The notes under the pieces: model-generated
Databases searched by the model: none
Seen by the model: only the letters and a program-made list of their open reading frames with translations
What the model was told of the DNA's origin: nothing
Assembly (NCBI GenBank): GCA_032716605.1
Contig: CM064492.1
Location: 53,498,084-53,562,083, forward strand
Direction of reading: 5' to 3'
DNA: 64,000 bases
From: Paralithodes platypus
Lineage: Eukaryota > Arthropoda > Malacostraca > Decapoda > Lithodidae
In this document: in pieces, positions 43,015-53,019 of the stretch
Numbering within the stretch: the first letter of the stretch is position 1
Layout: each line of letters opens with the position of its first letter
Made by a program: the position numbers and the translations under genes

Positions 43015-46000
43015 TTTTTTTTTTTACTTTTGTAGATTGTAAGTTTGTGGAAAGCAATTCGAGGGAAGTGAATTCCAAAGAGTAGTAGTTCTAGGGATAA
43101 ATTAATTTTGATAAACAGAAGTTCTGCATTGTGGAGGAGAAAGTGTAAATTCATGGGCGCTCTCAACTGCCCTAGTTCTACGGGGAGAGATGTGGAGAGG
43201 CGGCACAATTGAAGCAAGTTCCTCGGAACAATTGCTGTGAAAATATCTGTAGAATAATGCAAGGGATGCAACGTTTCTTCGTATGGATAATGTAGGAAGG
43301 TCCTGTGTGATTGCAGGGTTATTGATTAATCTAATAGCTTTATTTTGAATTTTGTCCAACTGCCTCAATGCAACCACTCCACTTCCACTCCACAGAGGTG
43401 AACAGTAATCCATCTGAGAACGCACATGACTTTTATATATTACGTCCAACTGCTTGTCAGTGAAGAATTCTCGAACTCTGTACAGGAGTCCCAGTTTTTT
43501 AGAGGCACATATTTTTCTGTTATGAAGATAAGAAGAAATTAGTGGAACTAATGATGCAAGGCCGTAGTGTGACATCTTCGACAATAAGGATTGATGCCAG
43601 ACTCTATCAAATGCCTTTGATATATCCAGTGCTATTGTATGTGTTTCCCCATGTTGGTCTGTAGCTTGGTTGATTTGATGCGTAAGAAGGCAAAGAATGT
43701 CTGCAGTTGATCGACATCGTCTAAAACCATATTGCCTACCACTGATTAATTTATTATTATCAAGATGCTTAATTATGTGATTATTTAATATAATTTCAAA
43801 GACTTTACCAAGAGTGGAAGTTATAGCTATTGGTCTGTAGTTTGATGGATCTGAAGAGGCACCTTTTTTAGGAACTGGATAGATGTTTGCTTCATTCCAG
43901 GGTACTGGGAAGCATGAGGTATGAGTACACAGACGGAAAAATGTTGCCAATACAGGAGCGAGCACCAAGGAGCAATTCTTAAGTACTACTGGAGGAATTT
44001 CATCTGGACCAGGAGCCTTAGCAATGCTTCTAACATAATGTGTCCAGCTCAAGTTAGTAGTTAATGTTACACCGAGAATGTCAATACTAGGGGAAGTGGG
44101 ACTATTTACATAATTAAAAAATATATGGGAGTCAGTGAGATTCTGTCGGTTAGAAAATTGAATGTACTTGGTTTTCTGTGCATTAAAGGAAACTAGATTC
44201 TTTTGTCCCCATTCATTAATTCTAGAAAGGTCCTGGTTCAGAGAAATTGCAGTGTTTATATTCGAATTTATAAGATCGGGTTGGGTGAAAGAATTGGTAA
44301 ATGTGAAGGAACTGTGGAGTGTTGAGTCATCTGCGTAGGAATGTATTGCATTATGAGTGGTAGATATGAGATCATTGATATGAATGAGGAACAGAGTTGG
44401 GGCCAAAACTGATCCCTGGGGAACACCAGCATTTATTGAGTGAAATTGAGAATAAAGGCCATCTACCATTACACATATTTTTCTGTTATGAAGATAAGAA
44501 GAAATTAGTGGAACTAATGATGCAAGGCCGTAGTGTGACATCTTTGACAATAAGGATTGATGCCAGACTCTATCAAATGCCTTTGATATATCCAGTGCTA
44601 TTGTATGTGTTTCACCATGTTGGTCTGTAGCTTGGTTGATTTGATGCGTAAGAAGGCAAAGAATGTCTGCAGTTGATCGACATCGTCTAAAACCATATTG
44701 CCTACCACTGATTAATTTATTATTATCAAGATGCTTAATTATGTGATTATTTAATATAATTTCAAAGACTTTACCAAGAGTGGAAGTTATAGCTATTGGT
44801 CTGTAGTTTGATGGATCTGAAGAGGCACCATTTTTAGGAACTGGATGGATGTTTGCTTCTTTCCAGGGTACTGGGAAGCATGAGGTATGAGTACACAGAC
44901 GGAAAATTTTTGCCAATACAGGAGCGAGCACCAAGGAGCAATTCTTAAGTACTATTGGAGGAATTTCATCTGGACCAGGAGCCTTATCTACTGAGAGATT
45001 CTGCAAAATAGTTTTGACATGTCTGGTGTGGATCTTAAGTGAGGAAATTTCAGGCGAATTAAAATTAAGTACAGGGACATCTTGATTTATTTCATCTAAG
45101 GTTGAGTTGGTGGAGAAAATATCCGCAAGAAGGTTAGCTTTACCTCGTGGGTCACTTACAAGATTGCCAGTCGGAGATTGTAATGGTGGAATGGATGAAG
45201 CAGTAGTGAAGTTGGATTTGAATGAGTTAAGAGTAGACCAAAATATTTTGTTATCATTTGGATTATTTAGATGTTTATTCGCCTGCTTGTGGAGAAAGTT
45301 TGATTTAGTTAGGTTTAATACAGTTTTGGCATGATTTCTGATGTTTCTAAAGTAATTAAAGGCTTCATGTGTTTTTGATCTTGTGTATGCATTGTAGGCT
45401 ATTGATTTTTGTTCAGTTACTCTAGCACAATTATGGTCAAACCATTTAGGTGAATTAGATCTTTTACTGTACTTTTGATGAGGTATAAAAGTTTCCATTC
45501 CAATTTTTACAAAATCTTGAATGTGGCTCAAGGTGGAGTGTGCATCATTAGAAAAGAAAGAGGTCCAGGGAATATCAATAAAGAAACCCTGAAGACCCTC
45601 CCAGTCTGCCCTATCGTAATGCCATCTAGTCACCAAAACAGGTTCAGAGTGGGAAGGTGTGGTAGGTGATAGACAGGTGGCCTGTATCAGACAGTGATCA
45701 GAAGATCCAAGCGGGGACCTCACTGTAACATCATAATTTTCTGAATTGGTTGTTAAAAATAAGTCCAATAGGTGGGAATTATGATTAGGATTATCTGGTA
45801 CACGAGTGGGTTGGTTGACTAGTTGAGTGAGATTAAATGAGTCTGCAAATAGCTCACATTCAAGACCAGCATCATCAGTCCTGGCTGAATGAGTGAGCCA
45901 TTCAACATTATGGACATTAAAATCACCCAACACAGTGATTTCAGAAGAAGCATTTAAGTTGAGGACACTGAGTTGTGAGGACAGAGAATCAAAAAGACTT

Positions 46001-46463
46001 TGCTCTGGAGGAGTATTTGGGGAACAGTAGATGCAACATATGTATTTAAATTTACCAGCAGAAATTAATTTGTATATAGAATAATCAAAATAGGGACAAT
46101 TGAAACCAGTAACCTCCTCCAGGGCAATTTCAGATTTTGCGAAGCAACATACACCTCCTTTAGGTCTGAAATTTTGGAGCAGTTGATAACCTGGAAAATT
46201 AAATCTAGACGTGTCAGATGTGGATGTTACTTGAATCTCTGTAAAAAAAAAGGAGAGTAGGGGGTTCTGCTTGAAGAAATTGGTGTACAGAATTGATGTT
46301 AGAGTGAAGTCCCCTTATATTGCTAAAGAAAAAGCTGCACCGACGAGCAGCTTTGGGACGTTGCAATGCTCTTGACACAGTTGCATGATGACGACTGGGA
46401 GGGCCCTGTGTCAATAACCCAACCCTGCCGGGGGTGGATATCCGAGGGACCACCAGGTTTGCT
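43015..46463 (-). mobile_element. Jockey-like LINE, minus strand, with possible TSD CTTAA
   Basis: On the minus strand it runs from about 46463 to a short A-rich tail (plus-strand poly-T 43015-43025). CTTAA flanks both ends (43010-43014 and 46464-46468). The 3' end is about 30 codons plus UTR shorter than its plus-strand relative at 53020-55903, so the tail was added at an internal site or the end was lost. Confidence 0.88.
43102..46463 (-). pseudogene. Jockey-like endonuclease-RT with an internal RT duplication
   Basis: The N-terminal endonuclease begins SNIRGLHSNINSVHQFL. An extra T in a T run near 46242-46250 breaks the frame. From there a single frame of more than 940 codons runs to 43102. 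Endonuclease: [129 protein letters not shown] and SYADDSTLH. After SWTHYVRSIAK the frame re-enters the RT at APGPDEIPP and repeats about 168 residues to LHNRKIC before resuming at ASKKLGLLYRV. The duplicate differs at several residues. A TAA near 43100 removes the last ~30 residues. Confidence 0.92.
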
Positions 46464-46468
46464 CTTAA

Positions 46469-47640
46469 CAATTATTGTACTGCCATATTTATTAGGTAAA
46501 GGTGTATGGTGTTACATGTATGATATGTAGTGGGAAGAGTAGTGTTTTATGGATAGAGGATAGCGATGTAGGGCAATGTCGTGAAGTTGGATGTGTATGT
46601 TATATAAAGAGGGTTTTCCTGATACCCCTGATGTGTGAGGCAGAAAGATATGTATCCAGCTACCAAGGCCTGGGAGAGAAAATGGAATTCAGGCTATTCC
46701 CTGAGTCTCCCGAAACCTTGGCGGTAGTACTTCCCTGGGCGGGGCTGCCTACCCCTACTACCTACAAGACCAGGTGCGACCAGGTCTAAGAGAACAAAGA
46801 TAATCAGGGACTCCCCCATGTCCCTTTTGCCCCAGAGCCCGGCCCCCCTGGTGCCGACCAAATCAGAGTCACTATGCGCGTTGAGCATAGGAAAAGTAAG
46901 CCTTCAGCCCCTAGCTTCAACTACCACTTTGCGTTTGGAATTATGGAATACCAAAGGTAAAAGTCTTGGTAAAGGAACCTCATTCCTTGTCTACTGGTCT
47001 GCATCCGTTAATAAGGAGCCCAATAAGCAATTCAACTGCAAGCCCCATTCTATGCGAGCTTGCAATTGAAACCCCAGACTTTGCGAAGACCAGCCACTCA
47101 AGTCTTTCTCAGGACGCGGTATTATACTCCGGGAATGAGATTGATTTATTGGTTGAATCACCCTTTGATCAGAGTATATTAGGTGACTCTAGTACTTTCG
47201 ATGCAAGCTTAGATAACACTATCCAGACTTCGTTTGCATCACTGTACCCATTCACGATTCCAGATAGTGTGCTTTTGTCTTTTCCGCCAATGCCTGTTAA
47301 TACCCTCAGTATTCCAAGTGTAGGGGATTCTTTATCTTCCACCAGACTCAACGTGGATTGTGACAAAGCGTGTGGTGTCAAGCCAAGGAGAAAGAGAGAG
47401 AACACCGTGCCCTGCAGCTATTTGGGCCCGAGTCTACCTGGGACATGTGAAATTGTAGCCCCTTTAGTCAAAGTACCAAGACAACTACAGTTACCCCTAG
47501 TGCTTCAAAGTTGCTCTACCAGTGCCTTCTCTCTCTACATAAATCATTTAAGTGTTCATTTTGTTTGTAATGGTAACGATGATTGTTGTGAGGGTCTAGA
47601 CCAAGGTATGATAAGGTTCAATAATAATTAACGTAATAAT
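46469..47640 (+). other. Unassigned region with overlapping plus-strand ORFs
   Basis: 46502-46789, 46818-47069 and 46966-47631 are open in different frames. The last (221 codons) is Ser/Pro/Leu-rich with a basic patch KPRRKRE. None shows a domain I can name. The composition is less repetitive than its surroundings, so an eroded coding sequence (LINE ORF1 or host exon) is possible. Confidence 0.3.
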
Positions 47641-48480
47641 TGAAGATTGTCCATTCTTCCCTCCTTTATTTTATCCGTTGCTCTGTTTAGGGAGAACATT
47701 ATACACTTCTATCAGGCGGAAAACGTTTATATATTTCCACGAATACTGGCTCCTGTATTTGTTAATGTAGAAATATACGAAGGTTATCCGGGGAATAAAA
47801 ACATACATCTTACACGTAAACTTGAATGCTTACTCAGATCTTAGATTATATGCTACGGATCATCAGGGTACAAGTCCAATAGTGATTAGTTCAAGTCATG
47901 AGTAATTTGCTCCTCGGTCACATATTTTCTGACTATTATATTTATTACAAGTTTATGAGTTTCTAATTCATATTTATGACTCTTTGAGTTTATTCCATTT
48001 GATTATCTATTCAAGTCGCTTGGACTTATTGTTCGCTTAGAAATCAAATACTGTCCTATTGTCCTTACTTTTCAGTGCTAAGCTATTGACCTTGCAGTAA
48101 CTATTATTTACACTTTTACCAAGCCATATATGAGAGCTTGTATATTTATATCAGGACATTATTTATTGTGATTTGAGACATCCTCTATAATGTTATTATT
48201 CATTGTTCAGTCGTAACGCTATTATTCTATTTATATCAATGTTGTGATTATTGTTTCCAGAGACATATTGAGATTGTACCCTAGTTGTTAAGGAATAACA
48301 CCTGTTAAAACTTTTCATGTGTATTGTGTGTCCATTGCTTATTACTAGAGTGCTATATATAGAGCTAAGGCTAATCTTTCCCAGTAGAGAGGCATTTCAG
48401 TTGACAATTAGCGCAGATTCCTAAGGTAGAAATCGCAATCAGACTATCTCACGTTTTCTTATAAACGTGGCATAACACCT
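47641..48480. other. AT-rich non-coding stretch
   Basis: No ORF, repeat or element end recognised. Confidence 0.6.
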
Positions 48481-48761
48481 ACCTTACAACAGCCACACAG
48501 AAAGACAGTAATACAAAGGTACACTACAACAGACACTCAGAAAGACAAAGACACACATATAGACATACAGACACAAAGAGAACAGGTACACAGAGAGAAA
48601 GGCAAACAAAGAAACACATTTAGACAAAGACAAACAGAGGCGCGCGCACACACACACACACACACACACATACACACAGACAAGCATACAGAAAGCAAGA
48701 CAAAGAGTATATGGAAGGACATGGAGCTCAGAATGATGGATATACAGTATATATATATACC

Positions 48762-48835
<74 letters not shown>

Positions 48836-48852
48836 ATATATACAGTATATAT
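48481..48852. repeat. (CA)n and (TA)n microsatellites
   Basis: CAGACA/ACACACA-rich sequence to about 48680, with pure (CA)n at 48648-48670, then (TA)n at about 48751-48850 interrupted by CCG and TTT. Confidence 0.95.
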
Positions 48853-49598
48853 AAAGTAGACGTGCCGTTTTGCCCAAAATCAAAACGGCATACCCAACTC
48901 TGCGATGGGTCACCATCATCACTACTAGTCACTATCACCATTACTATCATCAGCACTACTACTATTATAGTCATCACTACTACTCTTACCATCATCACTA
49001 CTACTCTCATCATCACTATTACTGTCATCATCACTACAACTTTCACCATAATCACTACTACTCGCCATCATCATTAATACTGTCACCATCTTCACTACTG
49101 TCATCATTATCACTACACGTACTATCATCATTGCTTGTCACCATCATCACTACTATTATGACCATCATCACTACTACTAGTATTGTCACCATCATATACA
49201 GTATACTACTAATATCATCATCACTGCTGTCATCATCACTACAACTACAACCATCATCACTACTATTATCACCATTATTACTACAATTACCATTATCCCC
49301 ACTTTTACTACCATCACTTCTAATGTCAACTAAACTAACTTAACCTAACAAATGCAGGGCGAGATGTTTTCGCCCCCAGAACGAAGGCGTTCTGTGTGTG
49401 AGCCCCTATGGGGCACACACACACAGAATGCCATCATTGCAGGGGGGGGGGGGGGGTAAAACCATATTTTGAGTCTAAAATCATAACTATTGCACAGATT
49501 CGAAAAATATTTTTTGACTGACGTTCGCATTCACCCAACAAATGTTTGTGTGAAATTTGGTTAAAATCCGTCCAACGGTCTATGAGGAGTTTCGGGAC
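48853..49598 (+). repeat. Hairpin-minisatellite repeat, copy 1
   Basis: Starts AAAGTAGACGTGCCG with a perfect hairpin TGCCGTTTTG/CAAAACGGCA, then CCAACTCTGCG, then a CATCAT/CACTACTAC core (48909-49330), then a conserved block (AACTTAACCTA, a second hairpin GCGTTCTGTGTGTG with a CCCCTATGGGG loop, poly-G, TTCGCATTCAC, GTCCAACGGTCTA). It lacks the terminal hairpin. Confidence 0.85.
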
Positions 49599-49667
49599 TA
49601 TTTGGAAATAACGCATTGAAGATGTAGCAAAACACTGTTATGAAAGTAAAAGATGATATGATATAAT

Positions 49668-50285
49668 AAAGTAGACGTGCCGTTTTGCCCAAAATCAAAA
49701 CGGCATACCCAACTCTGCGATAGGTTACCATCATCACTACTAATCACTATCACCATTACTATCATCAACACTACTACTATTATAGTCATCACTACTACTC
49801 TTCCCATCATCACTACAACGTTCACCATCATCACTACTACTCACCATCATCACTACTACTGTCACCATCGTCACCACCATCATCACTTATGTCGTCATTA
49901 TCACTACAACTATCATCATTACTTGTCACCATCATCATTACTTTTATGACCATCATCACTACTAATAGTACTGTCACCATCATAATCTACTACTGTCATC
50001 ATCATCACTGCTGTCATCATCACTACAACTACAACCATCATCACTATTATTATCACCATTATCACTACAATTACCATCATCACCAAAATCACTACTATCA
50101 CCATCAATCCCACTATTACTACCATCACTTCTAATGCCAACTAAACTAACTTAACCTAGCAAATGCGGAGCAAGATGTTTTTGACGTTCGCATTCACGCA
50201 ACAAATGTTTGTGTGAAATTTGGTGAAAATCCGTCCAACGGTCTAGGAGGAGTTTCGGGACAGACGGACGACGACGACGACGACG
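49668..50285 (+). repeat. Hairpin-minisatellite repeat, copy 2
   Basis: Same start and core as copy 1. A deletion joins AAGATGTTTTT directly to GACGTTCGC, removing the second hairpin. Ends in (GAC)n-like ACGACGACG. Confidence 0.85.
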
Positions 50286-50995
50286 CCCAAAATCAAAACG
50301 GCATACCCAACTCTGCGATGGGTCACCATCATCACTAGTCACTATCACCATTACTATTATCAACACTACTACTATTATAGTCATCACTACTACTCTTACC
50401 ATCATCACTACTACTCTCATCATCACTACTACTGTCATAATCACTACAACTTTCACAATCGTCACTAATACTGTCACCATCATCACTAATACTGTCACCA
50501 TCATCACTACTGTCATCATTATCACTACAACTATCATTGCTTGTCACCATCATCACTACTACTAGTACTGTCACCATCATATCTACAACTGTCATCATCA
50601 TCACTGCTGTCTTCATCACTACAACTACAACCATCATCACTACTATTATCACCATTATCACTACAATTACCGTCATCACCACTATTATCAGCATTATCAC
50701 TACAATTACCATCATACCCACTATTAATACCATCACTTCAAATGTCACCATCATCAATCACTACTGTCATCATTATCACTACAACTATCATCATTGCTTG
50801 TCACCATCATCAATACTATTATGACCATCATCACTACTACTAGTACTGTCACCATCATATCTACAATTGTCATCATCACTACAACCACAACCATCATCAC
50901 TACTATTATCACCATTATCACTACAATTAGAAGTTTGTGTGAAAATCCGTCGAACGGTCTAGGAGGATTTTAAGAAAGACAGACAGACGTCTCAC
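50286..50995 (+). repeat. Hairpin-minisatellite repeat, copy 3
   Basis: Starts inside the first hairpin (CCCAAAATCAAAACGGCA), has a ~600-bp CATCAT core, and ends with a shortened GAAAATCCGTCGAACGGTCT block and AGACAGACAGACG. Confidence 0.8.
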
Positions 50996-51496
50996 CATTA
51001 TCATCACATCTGTGTGATCTCTCTCTCTCAGTCACTCACTCACTCTCAACTGACCCCACTAAATCCCCATGTCCATGAACCATAACTTACCATTGGGAAC
51101 TCTCTTTTCTACCCACCTACCTTCCTTCCAACAATTGTTTCAACACTCCTTCCTCCTTCTCTCTCTCCCTCGTTCTTTCCCTCTCCCTCCAACTCTTTCC
51201 CCCTTTTTCTCTTTTCTCTCTCCCTTCCCCTCCTCCTCCCAATCCCTCTCACCTCCTTCAGTACCTTCCTCTCTTCTCCTTTCTCCCCTCTCTTTTCGTA
51301 CTCCTGATCTTACCAACTCTGGACCCCTCTGGATCCCACTGTCCATAATTTAGAATTCGAAACTACCTACCTTTCCTTCACAATTGTTCCAAAACTTCTT
51401 CATCACCCTTCCCCCTGTTCTACTCTCTACTCACTCACACTCACTCTCACTCTCTCACTACCTTCTTCCTCTCTTCTACCTTCTCTTTCCTGCCCC
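50996..51496. repeat. CT-rich low-complexity tract
   Basis: TCTCTC, CACTCACTC and CCTTCC-rich sequence. Pro/Ser/Leu frames here are composition artefacts. Confidence 0.8.
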
Positions 51497-51775
51497 GTAG
51501 GGTCACACACACACACAGGAAATAGGTACAGGGGGAGGGGGGGGGGGGGGAGGGGCAAACAAAATGTGTGGACCTAAGATCATAACTATTGCACACATTC
51601 AAAAAAATAATTACCGTCGCATTCACGCACTGAAGGTTCGTGTGAAGTTTGGTGAACATCCGTAAAAAGGTCTAGGAGGAGTTCTCGGACGGACAGACAG
51701 ACAGACAGACAGACATTTCGGTTAGCATGTACCACTATACGGGGGGCGATACCACTCTGCTTACACAGAGTTGAT
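51497..51775 (+). repeat. Hairpin-minisatellite repeat, copy 4 (3' part)
   Basis: Contains the poly-G, TCATAACTATTGCAC and GTCTAGGAGGAGTT blocks, (AGAC)n, then CTATACGGGGGGCGATACC and the terminal hairpin ACTCTGC-TTAC-ACAGAGT, ending TTGAT at 51775. Confidence 0.85.
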
Positions 51776-52275
51776 AAAGTAGACGTGCCGTTTCGCCCAA
51801 AATCAAAACAGCATTCCCAACTCTGCGATAGGTTACCATCATCACTACTAATACCATCATCAATCACAATCATCACTACTACTGCCATCATCACTACAAC
51901 TGCCACAATCATCACGACTACTTTCATCATCACCATTACTATGATCATCATCACTACTACAATTACAATCATCACTACTACTGTCACCATTGTCACTACC
52001 ATCTTAATCACTATTATCATCATTGATACTACAAATATCAACCATCATTACTATCATCACCACCATCTTACAATCATCATTACTACTGTTAACATCATCA
52101 CTACTACTATAACCATCATCATTACTACTGTCACAAGTATTACCATCATGTATCCTATCACCATCATCACTACTACTGCCATCATCACCATTACTATAAT
52201 CATCATCACAGGTATTGTCATCATCACTACAACTTTCACCATCACCACTACTACTCACCATCATCACTAATTTTG
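51776..52275 (+). repeat. Hairpin-minisatellite repeat, copy 5 (5' part)
   Basis: Begins AAAGTAGACGTGCCG at the very next base after copy 4 ends, giving an exact head-to-tail junction. A CATCAT/ATCACTAC core follows. Truncated near 52270, where a T/A run starts (poly-A 52279-52301). Confidence 0.85.
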
Positions 52276-52524
52276 TTTTATTAAAAAAAAAAAAAAAAAA
52301 AAAGGTCCCACCCCTTTCCCATTCTAAAGTAAGCCATTTTAGATTTACAGAAGAGTGACCATTACTTGCATTACTGCATGTCCACAAACATATCAGTAAT
52401 GTAAGCATGTTTCCTTCCATTTTTTTTTTTTTTTTTATTAAGGTGACAGTTACAATGTGGTGTACAATCTATCTTATTCTAGTTACATTATAGTGTATCT
52501 TATTGTACCAGTACCTCCCTACAA

Positions 52525-53016
52525 TCAACCTAGTTGTTCCCCAATTCGGCCCTCCGCCACGATCATTTCAAAGTCCAAGTCTCTCACTCTTGTCCTCTGT
52601 AGCAGGGAGGACCTTGTACCCCTGAGACATAGGAGTGCAGACCTGAGAAGAGAGAAAGAGAGCCGGCATCTCATCCAAGTTATGACTTGGCTTCTATGCT
52701 GGTGCTTTTTCTCCGATATTTGTTCAGCTAATCTGGCATAGAAGACACTTGCAGAAGGTCCCATTCCTCCCGACGATGAGAAGACCAGAGGAGTAAAGCT
52801 TCCTTGATCCCTGTTCAAAATTCTTTCTTGATAAGCGCGTTTTTTCTCACTTTCGTTTCTCAAGTATGCCGCCTTGTGTCCTCGCTCACGATATGTTTGT
52901 GCTCTTGGGTTGAAGATTCTAATGTCGAAAAAAGCCTGTTGTCCCCTCGTCCAAAAACCTCGAGCACTTACGTCCACTCTTGCTTCATTTGAAGTATTTG
53001 CAGTATTGTGGGCCAA
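52525..53016 (-). pseudogene. C-terminal domain of the split RT element
   Basis: 163 codons, continuous in frame with the piece ending at 55904 once the LINE is removed. Motifs: NEARVDVSARGFWTRGQQAFFDIRIFNP (given here in part: ARGFW near residue 19 and FFDIRIFNP near 29), KKRAYQERIL (~58), GSFTPLVFSSSGGMG (~72-86) and AWMRCRLSFSLLRSALLC-like sequence (~113). The Asp/Arg pair in FDIR and the following Lys/Glu residues could be a PD-(D/E)XK-like active site; that is inference. It ends shortly before the poly-A tail, which fits a C-terminal position. Confidence 0.75.
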
Positions 53017-53019
53017 GCA

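Noticed and set aside
48721..50843. Long open frames of His/Tyr/Ser/Thr or Met/Val in the CATCAT regions
   Set aside because: They are translations of trinucleotide-like repeats, open in several frames and on both strands. No start context or domain.
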